Shown here: one piece after another, positions 59,401 to 62,309 of the stretch | Position numbering within the stretch: the first letter of the stretch is position 1 | How the letters are laid out: each line of letters starts with the position of its first letter | Assembly (NCBI GenBank): GCA_007922305.1 | Contig: ML677366.1 | Span: forward strand, 11,965,132 to 12,029,131 | Reading direction: 5' to 3' | DNA length: 64,000 bases | Source: Dermatemys mawii | Lineage: Eukaryota; Chordata; Testudines; Dermatemydidae | Program-made: the position numbers and the translations under genes | The notes under the pieces: model-generated | Databases searched by the model: none | What the model was told of the DNA's origin: nothing | What the model saw: the letters and a program-made list of their open reading frames with translations, nothing else

Positions 59401-59783
59401 TATAAAGTCATCACATGGCTTTGTAAGAGAACATGGTGCCACATTGTGATGGTGATTGTCAAGGTGTCAAAATGCTGTGATTTTATCCAGGAGAACCAAA
59501 GTGGAAGCCCTAAGTCCCATATGCAGCTGTATCTGATGGAACACACAGGATCTGATCTTTATTCTAAGTCTTACATTCAGCTTTGTGGTGGTTTATAGGG
59601 GCAAGGGATGTGTGCTGCACACAAGGGTTGCCTGCCTTTTTTGGGGAGGGTTAGGGAGAAGGATATTCTGATGGAGGCCACCTGCTCCACCTCTTTTCTG
59701 CTTTGACAGAGGACTATGAAGGTGATGGTGAGGAGGAGGTGGAAAAAGATCTGGATAATGAGGACCTGGAGCACAAAGAGGAA
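8349..59783 (+). CDS. AGBL1: AGBL1 (cytosolic carboxypeptidase 4), partial gene, eight internal exons
   Basis: The spliced reading frame joins 8349-8412, 10224-10370, 11360-11491, 14961-15054, 41675-41712, 52427-52635, 58152-58317 and 59710-59783. This is 924 bases, exactly 308 codons with no stop, and every junction has AG/GT borders and compatible phase. The product matches what I recall of vertebrate AGBL1 better than its paralogue AGTPBP1, for example [19 protein letters not shown] and [15 protein letters not shown]. The family are cytosolic M14 metallocarboxypeptidases that remove glutamates from polyglutamylated tubulin and from protein C-termini. Human AGBL1 variants have been linked to Fuchs corneal dystrophy. 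Only the N-terminal armadillo-like helical region and the start of an acidic linker are present. The catalytic domain lies beyond the right edge and the start codon beyond the left. I searched 1-8348 by eye for a first coding exon ending in phase 0 and did not find one. The intact frame argues for a working gene. Confidence 0.86.
8413..10223 (+). other. AGBL1 intron, phase 1
   Basis: The intron is 1,811 bp from GTAAGTACTG to CCGCCCTTAG. It contains one SINE on the minus strand (about 8462-8690). The remainder looks unique, with no second gene. Confidence 0.8.
8462..8690 (-). repeat. tRNA-headed SINE (MIR/CORE-SINE-like), minus strand
   Basis: Read on the minus strand it starts AGAGAAAGGATGGTCCAGTG and has a pol III B-box-like GATTCAAGTCCC (complement at 8624-8635). 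The central core follows: AAGTCACTTGATCTCTGTG, then CTCATCTGTAAAATGGGGAT. It ends with a tail about AGGTGCTCAGATCC. This order is the MIR/CORE-SINE layout. Divergence is high, so it is old. Confidence 0.8.
10224..10370 (+). CDS. AGBL1: AGBL1 exon
   Basis: The exon has 147 bases, phase 1 at both ends, with acceptor CCGCCCTTAG and donor GTATTG. It encodes [20 protein letters not shown], then a helical stretch rich in leucine ([13 protein letters not shown]), the signature I recall for AGBL1. The donor GTATTG departs from the GTAAGT consensus. It is fixed by the next exon, where G|AT restores D in QRDRKFG. If the donor is not used, the frame reads through 60 bases of intron to a TAA at 10436-10438, which would truncate the protein. 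Confidence 0.9.
10371..11359 (+). other. AGBL1 intron, phase 1
   Basis: The intron is 989 bp. It holds a SINE core and tail near 11135-11290 and otherwise unique sequence. Confidence 0.8.
11135..11290 (+). repeat. SINE core/tail fragment (MIR-like), plus strand
   Basis: CTCTGTGCCTCAGATTACCT is followed by ATTTGTAAAAGGGG, GGGGTATTGTGAGGCCTTAG and AATGCTTTGAGATCTTCC. This is the core and tail order of MIR-type SINEs without the tRNA head. It ends about 70 bp before the next exon. Confidence 0.65.
11360..11491 (+). CDS. AGBL1: AGBL1 exon
   Basis: The exon has 132 bases, phase 1 in and out, with acceptor GCTTTCACAG and donor GTAAGT. It encodes [18 protein letters not shown], then [18 protein letters not shown] and ILRVCASS. 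These are paired amphipathic helices typical of the armadillo-like N-terminal domain of CCP1/CCP4. The last G combines with TC of the next exon to make valine. The reading frame continues from the previous exon without a stop. Confidence 0.9.
11665..12345. repeat. Interspersed element of unresolved class
   Basis: The segment begins about GTAGTGGGGCAGTTGCCCCA and includes GCAATAAAGAATCTCTCTCC. Near its right side is GACCACCAGGAGGCACCGC, and it ends about TTGCTACACTAC. I recall similar GC-rich blocks repeated in turtle sequence, possibly an LTR. The ends GTAGTG and CACTAC are a short inverted pair, but no target duplication was found. It could be an LTR fragment or a DNA element. Confidence 0.4.
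12460..12665 (-). repeat. SINE (MIR/CORE-like) fragment, minus strand
   Basis: The + strand reads as the reverse complement of a MIR-type SINE. GCTATTATCCCCATTGTGCA comes first, then TGAGGCACACAGAGACCAAT, AAGCTCACACAGGAAGTCAG and CCACTGGACCATCCTCCCTC. The tRNA-like head is on the right. Confidence 0.75.
13594..13723. mobile_element. Miniature hAT, TAGGGTGACCAGA family (copy 1)
   Basis: The ends TAGAGTGACCAGA and TCTGGTCACCCTA are inverted repeats. Identical TCTGGGAT sits at 13586-13593 and 13724-13731, a perfect 8-bp target duplication. The body contains an A-run and GGGACTGTCCCTATAAAATC. Its 130 bp have no coding capacity. Confidence 0.93.
14961..15054 (+). CDS. AGBL1: AGBL1 exon
   Basis: The exon has 94 bases, phase 1 in and phase 2 out. 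The acceptor TTTTGTTGTCAG is chosen over a second CAG nine bases inside. It gives V-S-A-G-I-K-L-G, keeping the spacing seen in AGBL1. The product continues [20 protein letters not shown]. The donor GTAGGA splits an arginine codon AG|G, and the single G is the first base of the 38-bp exon 26.6 kb away. Use of the inner acceptor would remove three residues and keep frame. Confidence 0.88.
15918..16095. repeat. Degenerate tandem repeat
   Basis: TCTGTGCAGGGCCCTATGCT, then AGCTTGCTCATGCAATATTC, recurs as TCTGTGCAGTGCCCAGTGTG, then TGCTTGCTCATGTAGTACCC, and partly again as CCCAGTGTACACGACTCACA. Two to three diverged units of about 60-80 bp are present. It has the look of a decayed minisatellite. 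Confidence 0.6.
16326..16600 (-). mobile_element. CR1-type LINE 3' fragment
   Basis: TTCATAGGTTTGCCATGCTG leads into AATGAGACCATTGGTCAGTC. The later part reads GCTTACACCTTGACTCATGA and runs into TTCTTTAAATACA. The order resembles a turtle CR1 3' UTR in reverse orientation, with the CATAG end at the left. It is diverged, so the subfamily is not assigned. Confidence 0.6.
20025..20757 (+). mobile_element. CR1 LINE 3' fragment with reverse transcriptase C-terminal remnant
   Basis: The segment translates in pieces to the C-terminal end of a CR1 ORF2 ([14 protein letters not shown] near 20077, then [13 protein letters not shown]). It continues with GGAATACTGTGTCCAGGTGT and closes with GAGGTCAGACTAGATCATTA and a GGAATCTATGAAAT tail. 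Several stops and frameshifts show it is dead. It is truncated at its 5' side. Confidence 0.88.
23225..23575 (+). repeat. SINE (MIR/CORE-like) interrupted by a small palindromic insert
   Basis: The head-to-core section CTGACTTGCTGTGTGACCTT, then GGACAAATCACATGGAGCC, lies at 23296-23337. The rest of the core, CTCTCTGTGCATCAGTTCCT, resumes at about 23464. The tail near AATTTGAGGATCTCAGATAC ends about 23570. The block between is a foreign insert that includes the palindrome at 23404-23462. Confidence 0.7.
23404..23462. repeat. Palindromic insert inside a SINE
   Basis: The left arm AAGGGCATGATTTTCAAGAG and right arm CTCTTTTGAAAATTAGGCCC are near-reverse-complements around AGCATCTGAG. The arms resemble the ends of the element at 28331-28538, GGGACCAGATTTT. 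This is probably a very short internally deleted copy of that family. Confidence 0.65.
24205..24305 (-). repeat. L2/CR1-type LINE tail fragment, minus strand
   Basis: TAATCCCTGCCCGAAGAGCT, then TACAGTCCAAATACAGATC, is the reverse complement of the common tail GACTGTAAGCTCTTCGGGC. That tail is shared by L2-like LINEs and their SINE partners. Only about 100 bp are recognisable. Confidence 0.55.
24669..24793. mobile_element. Miniature hAT, TAGGGTGACCAGA family (copy 2)
   Basis: The ends are TAGGGTGACCAGA and TCTGGTCACCCTA. Perfect 8-bp target duplications GTTTCATG lie at 24661-24668 and 24794-24801. The body AACCGGGACAGGG and ATCGGGACTGTCTCTATAAA matches copy 1 in the same orientation. It is 125 bp long. 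Confidence 0.95.
26976..27045. repeat. Partial copy of the GGGCCAGATTTT inverted-repeat element
   Basis: TTGAAAATCCCACTAGACAC, then TAGGTGTCTAAATACC, then TTTAAAAATCTAGCCT aligns by eye with the right half of the element at 28331-28538. Only the right half is present. Confidence 0.6.
27381..27980. mobile_element. Non-autonomous hAT, 600 bp
   Basis: The left end CAGGGGTCTCCAAACTACAG and right end ATAAAGTTTGGAGACCACTG are inverted repeats of about 17 bp. Flanks CCCCAGAT (27373-27380) and CCTCAGAG (27981-27988) agree at six of eight positions, a decayed 8-bp duplication. The left third is GC-rich (GGCCCCCCAGCTAAGCAGGC) and the right two thirds are AT-rich. Reading frames of about 100 codons at 27160-27688 come from the GC-rich part and are not genes. 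Confidence 0.85.
28331..28538. mobile_element. Inverted-repeat element with ends GGGMCCAGATTTT
   Basis: The left end GGGACCAGATTTTTTGAGG pairs with the right end CTTTGAAAATCTGGCCC. Inside are repeated AGGTGCCTAA and TTAGGCACCTAA motifs, so it is largely palindromic. No target duplication was evident. It looks like a miniature DNA element, of which pieces also occur at 26976-27045 and 23404-23462. Confidence 0.7.
28649..28872. mobile_element. Miniature DNA element, ends AAGGGC...GCCCTT
   Basis: The left end AAGGGCACATGTTCACTGGC pairs with the right end CAATGTAGACAAGCCCTT, a diverged AAGGGCTTGTCTACACTGGC. A strong internal hairpin AGGGGTGTG-TTTTTT-CACACCCCT lies near 28803-28826. TA borders the left end and A the right. 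The ends place it near the copy at 44197-44499. Confidence 0.65.
29481..30049. mobile_element. Inverted-repeat element (ends GAGTATGTCTATACTGCA), split by a Tigger-like insertion
   Basis: The left end GAGTATGTCTATACTGCAAT is mirrored at the right by AATTGCAGTA (29715-29724). The mirror then breaks off, and its remaining AGACATACTC reappears at 30040-30049. The sequence between is a different element, so one transposon sits inside the right end of the other. The inside of the host is rich in GGGCTCGGG and CAGGCTGTAGCCTGAGCCTG inverted blocks. Confidence 0.75.
29723..30039. mobile_element. Tigger/pogo-like element nested in an inverted-repeat element
   Basis: The start TACAGTAGAACCTCAGAG, then TTATGAACACCAG, is the end sequence I associate with Tigger-like (Tc1/mariner superfamily) miniature elements. 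Near the right side CAGAGTTACGAATATTTCAG, then GATGAACAACCC, is the mirrored subterminal part. The final right terminal repeat is missing, deleted up to the host element. It has no transposase frame. Confidence 0.75.
31076..31294 (-). pseudogene. Penelope-like GIY-YIG endonuclease C-terminal remnant (minus copy)
   Basis: The frame includes [19 protein letters not shown], then [14 protein letters not shown], then [10 protein letters not shown] before the stop. The pattern (PVGxHF, HS/RSxxDL, R..WE, GLxxDxGFM) is the C-terminal part of the GIY-YIG endonuclease domain of vertebrate Penelope-like elements as I recall it. The reverse transcriptase and the GIY and YIG motifs themselves are absent, so it is a 5'-truncated non-functional fragment. 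Confidence 0.75.
31350..31443 (+). pseudogene. Penelope-like GIY-YIG endonuclease remnant (plus copy)
   Basis: The frame [20 protein letters not shown], then EFMTYYNN and a stop, is parallel to the minus copy ([12 protein letters not shown]). It is shorter at its 5' side, so the two copies were truncated at different points. The stop is followed by the same tail sequence as the minus copy. Confidence 0.7.
33208..33375 (-). mobile_element. CR1 LINE 3' fragment
   Basis: GTTCATAGGTTTATGACCAG, then AAGGAACAGTTATGATTATC, continues into CATAACTGCTGCTTGAGCCA and TTTTAGAAAATATTTAGTGA. This is the reverse complement of a turtle-type CR1 tail and is diverged. Confidence 0.75.
34395..34510 (-). repeat. 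L2/CR1-type LINE tail fragment, minus strand
   Basis: GATCAGGACCCTCATTGTGC, then TAAGTGTTGTATAAACACG and TCCCTGCCCAAAGAATCTAC, is the reverse complement of the tail TTTGGGGCAGGGACTGT...CACAATGGGGTCCTGATC. That tail is shared with the SINE at 40914-41150. Confidence 0.65.
35440..35543. mobile_element. Miniature hAT, TAGGGTGACCAGA family (copy 3, internally deleted)
   Basis: The ends TAGGGTGACCAGA and TCTGGTCACCCTA are intact, but the body lacks the GGGACTGTCCCTATAAAATC block near the right end, giving 104 bp. Flanks GACGTAAG and GAGGTAAC agree at six of eight positions. Confidence 0.9.
35722..35822. mobile_element. Miniature hAT, TAGGGTTGCCAA family
   Basis: The left end TAGGGTTGCCAACCCTCCAG pairs with the right TTGATAATCCTA. 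Flanks CTCTGGTC (35714-35721) and TGCTGGTC (35823-35830) agree at six of eight. The inside has ATTCGTCCAACCAAAGTTG, as I recall for this turtle element. It is 101 bp long. Confidence 0.75.
36050..36150 (-). repeat. SINE core fragment, minus strand
   Basis: AGAGGGACTGTGGCACAGAA, then GCTTGCCTAAAGTCACATGG, is the reverse complement of a MIR-like core. It is short and diverged. Confidence 0.5.
36638..36653. repeat. Poly-T run
   Basis: An uninterrupted T run of about 16 bases is followed by AAAAAATC. It is simple sequence. Confidence 0.8.
37506..37715 (+). repeat. tRNA-headed SINE (MIR/CORE-like), plus strand
   Basis: The B-box-like AGGTTCAAATCG is at 37534-37545. It is followed by TCTGTGACCTTGAGTAAGTC, then CTCTCTCCACTTCAGTTGCC, and the tail GGTATTGGGAGGATAAATGC. 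The left part of the tRNA head is short. Confidence 0.8.
37740..37830 (-). repeat. L2/CR1-type LINE tail fragment, minus strand
   Basis: CATGTAGTAAGAGACATTCC, then CTGCCCGGAAGAGGGAGC and AACATTCTAAATAGACAGG, is the reverse complement of the common LINE tail. Confidence 0.6.
37855..38065 (+). repeat. Interspersed repeat containing GTACCAGCAAGNTATTTATAGC
   Basis: GTACGGCAGTCCGGTCTGGT, then CTGTACCAGCAAGATATTTA and TAGCTGGTATACTGC, matches the reverse complement of 61513-61580. Both copies continue into GC-rich sequence with AGCTCCTCTG-like text. The class is unknown. The TATTTATAGC core is an internal AT island, not a demonstrated TATA box. Confidence 0.6.
39002..39127 (-). mobile_element. Penelope-like retroelement tail (second family)
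   Basis: On the + strand it starts GCAGGTTTCAGAGGGGTAGC, then TGTGTTAGTCTGTGTC, TTGTGGCACCTGAGAGACTA and GGGCATAAGCTTTTGTGGGC. In reverse this is the tail I recall as ...CCCACGAAAGCTTATGC...AAATTTGTTAGTCTC.... It belongs to vertebrate Penelope-like elements and includes half of a hammerhead-like fold. Here the GAAA core reads AAAA. Confidence 0.65.
40914..41155 (+). repeat. Full-length-looking tRNA-headed SINE with L2-like tail
   Basis: An A-box-like TAGTGGATAGG (40931-40941) and a B-box-like GGGTTCAAGTCCC (40967-40979) give a pol III promoter. The core CTGTGACCTTGAGCAACTCA follows. A LINE-like tail TAGATTGTAAATATTTTGGG, then GCAGGGGTTGTCTC, and CCACCATGGGACCCTGATCT completes it. It is the most complete SINE in the window. 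Confidence 0.82.
41675..41712 (+). CDS. AGBL1: AGBL1 38-bp exon
   Basis: The polypyrimidine tract and acceptor TTTTTCTTCCCCCAG precede 41675 and the donor GTAAGC follows 41712. One G finishes the arginine from 26.6 kb upstream. Twelve codons follow ([12 protein letters not shown]), plus an A that begins the lysine finished at 52427. Phase 2 in and phase 1 out means skipping would shift frame. The residues match the [13 protein letters not shown] motif shared by AGBL1 and AGTPBP1. It is too short for frame-based detection and was placed by motif and phase. Confidence 0.88.
43263..43488. mobile_element. Miniature hAT, CAGGGGCGGCTCC family, perfect 8-bp TSD
   Basis: The left end CAGGGGCGGCTCC pairs with the right GTAGATCCGTCCCTT, a decayed GAGCCGCCCCTG. 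Identical CTCACAGA flanks lie at 43255-43262 and 43489-43496. The body is GC-rich, with CpG-rich GGCGGC repeats that generate open frames on both strands (43146-43731) which are not genes. Confidence 0.9.
44197..44499. mobile_element. Miniature DNA element, ends GCCCTGGTCTACACT / AGTGTAGACTTGCCC
   Basis: Inverted ends of about 15 bp enclose sequence with repeated ATCGATTTATC and GATCGATTT motifs. Both sides are bordered by TTA, which would fit the 3-bp duplication of PIF/Harbinger elements. A run of ten C follows GTTGTT near the right end. It has no coding capacity. Confidence 0.7.
44637..44749. mobile_element. Miniature hAT, TAGGGTGACCAGA family (copy 4, reverse)
   Basis: The ends CAGGGTGACCAGC and CTGGTCACCCTA are flanked by perfect 8-bp copies of CATGAACA at 44629-44636 and 44750-44757. 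The body runs TGTCCCGATTTTATAGGGAC, then AGGCTCCTACCCC, reverse to copies 1-3. It is 113 bp long. Confidence 0.94.
45181..45484. mobile_element. Inverted-repeat element, AGTGTTGCCAA family (copy A)
   Basis: The left end GTATTGCCAGTGTC leads into CAAAAATCATGAG. The right end ACTCATAGTAAAATCACGAG, then AGTTGGCAACACT, mirrors it. ACCTGACTCCAGGAGCTTTA is shared with the copy at 60753-61072. Confidence 0.75.
45485..45970 (+). mobile_element. L2-like LINE 3' remnant
   Basis: A diverged frame, [18 protein letters not shown], resembles the LHWLPV..IDFK end of L2-type reverse transcriptases. About 400 bp later the LINE tail GGACTGTAAGCTCTGCAGGG, then CAGGCCCTCTTTTATATGGG, appears. The spacing fits an L2-like 3' end. 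Many changes make it dead. Confidence 0.5.
46040..46210 (-). repeat. SINE (MIR-like) fragment, minus strand
   Basis: ACAGATGGAGAAACTGAGGC, then ATCATGCAGCAAGCCAGTGG and GGAACTCTGACCTCCTGGTT, is the reverse complement of a MIR core plus head. Confidence 0.75.
49850..50003 (-). repeat. SINE (MIR-like) fragment, minus strand
   Basis: GATCAAATGACTTGGACAAA, then GTCACTGCCAGAGTCAGGAA and CATCCTGACTCCCAGGCTAG, matches a reversed MIR-like core and head. Confidence 0.65.
50985..51106. mobile_element. Miniature hAT, TAGGGTGACCAGA family (copy 5, reverse)
   Basis: The ends TAAGGTGACCAAA and TCTGGTCACCCCA enclose TGTCCCTATTTTATAGGGAC. Flanks GTGACACC and GTGACTTC agree at six of eight. It is 122 bp long. 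Confidence 0.9.
51566..51864. mobile_element. Inverted-repeat element, AGTGTTGCCAA family (copy C)
   Basis: The left end AGTGTTGCTTGCTCTCGTGA, then the right TTGTGATTTTTAATGGTCGG, then GTTGGTGGTTCT, are imperfect mirrors. Flanks TGAATGGC (51558-51565) and GAAATGGC (51865-51872) agree at six of eight. The orientation is opposite to copies A and B. Confidence 0.65.
52427..52635 (+). CDS. AGBL1: AGBL1 exon
   Basis: The exon has 209 bases, phase 1 in and phase 0 out, with acceptor TTTGGTTTCAG and donor GTAAAT. It encodes [20 protein letters not shown], then [20 protein letters not shown], then [17 protein letters not shown]. This is the most conserved armadillo-like block of the CCP N-terminal region (NRGYxxxLL, WHxxDxxN, RKGxLxxLKxxTN, GMxIL). 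It is the longest exon in the window. A hAT transposon begins 24 bp beyond its donor. Confidence 0.93.
52660..53060. mobile_element. Non-autonomous hAT just downstream of an exon donor
   Basis: The left end CAGGGATCTCAAACTCAAAT pairs with the right ATGTATTTGAGACCCCTG. Flanks GACTAGAC (52652-52659) and GACTATAC (53061-53068) agree at seven of eight. The body has a C-rich left half (CCCACCTCTTCCCCACCCCC) that generates frames on both strands. It is 401 bp long. Confidence 0.9.
54851..54972. mobile_element. Miniature hAT, TAGGGTGACCAGA family (copy 6, reverse)
   Basis: The ends GAGGATGACCAGA and TCTGGTCACCCTA flank ATCCCGATTTTAGGAACTGT, then TTTTCTTATATAGGCTCCTA. Flanks CAGCAAGA and TGGCAAGA agree at six of eight. 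It is the most diverged of the six copies. Confidence 0.9.
55245..55271. repeat. CA microsatellite
   Basis: CGCGCG is followed by about 11 uninterrupted CA units (GCGCGCACACACAC...). Confidence 0.9.
55385..55570 (-). repeat. SINE (MIR-like) fragment, minus strand
   Basis: GAGGATCTCAAAGCATTTAT, then AAGGAAATTGAGGCACAGAG, then AAGCCAAGTGACTAGCCCAG is a reversed MIR-type tail and core. Confidence 0.8.
56816..57360. mobile_element. Non-autonomous hAT, 545 bp, perfect 8-bp TSD
   Basis: The ends TAAGGCTAAG and CATAGCCTTA are flanked by identical CTCATCAC at 56808-56815 and 57361-57368. Next to the left end a subterminal inverted pair, GTCAGGGACAGGTCATGGG against CCCGTGACCTGTCCCTGA, forms a long hairpin (about 56858-56935). 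The remainder is GC-rich and carries frames of 86-192 codons on both strands that are not genes. Confidence 0.9.
58152..58317 (+). CDS. AGBL1: AGBL1 exon
   Basis: The exon has 166 bases, phase 0 in and phase 1 out, with acceptor GGTGCCTAG and donor GTAAAT. It encodes [20 protein letters not shown], then [20 protein letters not shown] and [16 protein letters not shown]. The [10 protein letters not shown] segment is the family motif closing the helical region. The proline/serine-rich end marks the transition to the flexible linker. Confidence 0.92.
58318..59709 (+). other. AGBL1 intron, phase 1
   Basis: The intron is 1,392 bp. A GT microsatellite is at about 58661-58684. No other repeat was recognised. 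Confidence 0.8.
58661..58684. repeat. GT microsatellite
   Basis: About 12 GT units are followed by ACATGTACACATATGTGTGT. Confidence 0.9.
59710..59783 (+). CDS. AGBL1: AGBL1 exon, acidic linker
   Basis: The exon has 74 bases, with acceptor TCTGCTTTGACAG. It encodes [11 protein letters not shown] and continues [14 protein letters not shown], a strongly acidic linker as in AGBL1 and AGTPBP1. The donor chosen is GTAGGT at 59784, giving a phase 0 exit. A second GT at 59788 (GTATAT) would add V and one base. Reading on without splicing meets TGA at 59793-59795. The next coding exon is not in the window. Confidence 0.82.
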
Positions 59784-59837
59784 GTAGGTATATGAGCCAC
59801 CGCTTCCTTTAAAACGTTCCATGTTCTGTGAAGGGAA

Positions 59838-59871
59838 GTGTGTGTGTGTGTGTATGTGTGATATATATATA
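59838..59871. repeat. TG/TA compound microsatellite
   Basis: TGTGTGTGTGTGTG, then TATGTGTG and ATATATATATAT. Confidence 0.85.
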
Positions 59872-60283
59872 TTGCTGATTTTGAGCTCTGATGGGCAGGG
59901 GCGCCATTTCAGATTTGGAGGGACGAGGGAGAGGGGGCTTTAACTGTGATTCCAGAGGCTACTTGGGCACCTGAAAACTCTGTTTGTTTTTCAGATAGTA
60001 ACTTAGATACAGTGCTCCTGTCAGATAATAATTTCTAATTCCTATATAAATAAATATTAGACCCACTCAGCTCTGATCCTAACATGTTCTGACAGCTTGT
60101 GTCAGTTCACTTAAGGGATACTGGTTAGGTTTAAAATTTTAATGTGTATTCTTACTTTCTTACTAATTCTTGAATACAACAATTGAAACAATGGTAGAAA
60201 AATCTAGATTACTTTCTATCACTTTTTTGCAGTTCATCAAGCTTGGAATAGATCATTTAACTTTTGGAAACAACCTATCAGGG

Positions 60284-60622
60284 CAGGGATCAGCAACCTT
60301 TGGCACGCGGCCCATCAGGGAAACCTGCTTGTCAGCCGGGGTGGTTTGTTTACCAGCCACATCTGCAGGTTCAGCTGATTGCAGCTCCCACTGTCCACAG
60401 TTCACCATTCCAGGCCAATGGAGGCTGAGGGAAAGCGTGTGGGCCAAGGGATGTCCTGGCCGTCACTTCTAGTAGCCCCTCAGTGGCCTGGAACAGAGAA
60501 TCACAGCCAGTGGAATGGGAGCTGCAATTGGCCAAACCTGCGGATGATGCAGATAAACAAACCGTCTCGGCCCGCCAGCAGATTTCCCTGACAGGCCGTA
60601 TGCCAAAGGTTGCCGATCCCTG
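60284..60622. mobile_element. Non-autonomous hAT, 339 bp, long TIR
   Basis: The left end CAGGGATCAGCAACCTTTGG, then CACGCGG, pairs with the right CCGTATGCCAAAGG, then TTGCCGATCCCTG. These are inverted repeats of about 27 bp with about three mismatches. Flanks TATCAGGG (60276-60283) and TACTAGGG (60623-60630) agree at six of eight. The reading frames at 60170-60695 come from this element. Confidence 0.9.
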
Positions 60623-60752
60623 TACTAGGGCAAGTCCCCATGAGTTTATACTGCACCTACCTGGGGCTCTAGGGGTGTTATCCCATTATAAATAATAGAC
60701 TAGAAGCTGACTTTAATCAGGAGTGAAACTGATACCGTCAAGTCGCTTTCAT

Positions 60753-61072
60753 AGTATCGCCAATCCCAAATATTCAAAAATCATGAATCGGGCTCACCAA
60801 AAATCATGAGATTGGCTTTAAAATAATGATATTTATGTAAAAATAATAGATTTGGTGTTCTTTTTATTTACATTCTGCTTTTTGAGCCTTTATAGTACAC
60901 TCAAGTCACATTTTGAAGCTTTCTCCACAGCCACAAGGGCTAGAAACTTCATTTCTCTTTAAGAATGAGGGATGCAATCATCCCATATACACTTGACTCC
61001 AGGAGCTGGAGCTTTGAGGAAAACAATAATTATCATGAGACTCATGACAAAATCACAAGACTTGGCAACACT
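60753..61072. mobile_element. Inverted-repeat element, AGTGTTGCCAA family (copy B)
   Basis: The left end AGTATCGCCAATCCC leads into TCAAAAATCATGAATCGGGC. The right CATGACAAAATCACAAGA, then CTTGGCAACACT, mirrors it. The centre TTGACTCCAGGAGCTGGAGC matches copy A. Confidence 0.78.
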
Positions 61073-61224
61073 GCCTTCTGTTTAGAGGCTAGTTACATTC
61101 CAGAAGGGTCTTAAACACAACACTACAGTGCTTAAGTTGCAGTTTTCACAGGAGAATATTTAAAACCAAATACCAAGAAAATTCCACCTGTTAAAGTTTA
61201 GGAGCTGCCAGCCTTCTGCTCTTT

Positions 61225-61590
61225 CCTTGCATGCTGCTGCCCCTCCCAGCGGGGAAAGGAGCAGAGGAACTCCCAGTCCCACTCCCTATGTTTTCACAGA
61301 GCAGCTTCTTCCCTGGATCCATATAGCAGAAGCCCTGCTGGAGGACAAGGCTGAGGGTTCTTCTCCTTTCCCCACTGTGGGGGCAGCAGCACAAGGGGAA
61401 AGTAGGAGAACACCAGTAACTCCTCTGGCTGTTGGACTGGTCCAGCTCCTCCCACTCTGTTCTCCTGAGAGGCAGCTCTGTGGAGGGGCTGGGGACGGTA
61501 CGGTGTCTTTCCGGTATGCCATACTGGCTATAAATAGCTTGCTGGTACGGCGAACCGGGCCGCACTGGCTTACTTGCACAGCTGGATGGA
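61225..61590 (-). repeat. Interspersed repeat related to 37855-38065
   Basis: TATGCCATACTGGCTATAAA, then TAGCTTGCTGGTACGGCG, is the reverse complement of the core at 37855-37918. The GC-rich upstream part (CCCCACTGTGGGGGCAGCAG) produces a 178-codon plus frame and a 168-codon minus frame. Neither resembles a known protein. Confidence 0.5.
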
Positions 61591-62309
61591 ACTGCCTGAC
61601 ATCTGTGGCCAGGACGGTGCCCGAGAAGCGGAGAAGACTTCAGCTTTCTGTAGGTAACTTGTACAATTTGCTCATTATTACAGAGAGAGCTGGCCATTCT
61701 ATTCCTGGGAACAATCTGATCATCACTTTGAGTCCCTTGTTTCTGTTCCCCAACAGATTCTGAATAGCATCACGATTGCCCCTCATTTCTTCCTCACTTG
61801 CATTTACTACAGGAATAAAACTTTGGGGTGAACTGCTTTCAGCCCATGGTTTGCTCATAAACTGTCACCTTGTGTATTTCATAGTCCCAATTTGTATGTA
61901 GGTCACATGGTATTTTTTCCATTCCCTATTTGAGCGATTATACTTTTTACAAGTAGAGTCATGAATAAGTCTCACTGGAGCTTTGATTCTTCCAGGCAGA
62001 GGGAATGGGAGGCACTTTAAGGAGAAGGTGATAAGAGGCCTAGGAGATTTTAGGAAGTATTAATCTTTTCCTTTTTTCCCTATCACAATAGCGTTATATT
62101 TTGGCTATGTACCCGGACCCCAATCTTTAAAACAGCTTGGCTCCTTTAAGCTACAGCTGAAGCATCCACTCTTAGTCACTTTCTTTTACCTGTTCCTGCT
62201 CATGAACAAATAATTTAACTAATTACTCAGAACACTATTTGTGTTCTCTCCTCACCCTCTCTCCCTGCCACACCCAGCTCTGAAAGGCACAAATCAAGGA
62301 TGCATTTGT

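Noticed and set aside
8349..59783. Assignment of the gene to AGTPBP1 (CCP1) instead of AGBL1
   Set aside because: The paralogue shares the architecture, but [13 protein letters not shown] and the shorter acidic linker fit AGBL1 better from recall. A protein search would settle it.
61191..61763. Overlapping 178- and 168-codon frames on opposite strands
   Set aside because: Both are explained by the low stop content of a GC-rich interspersed repeat shared with 37855-38065.
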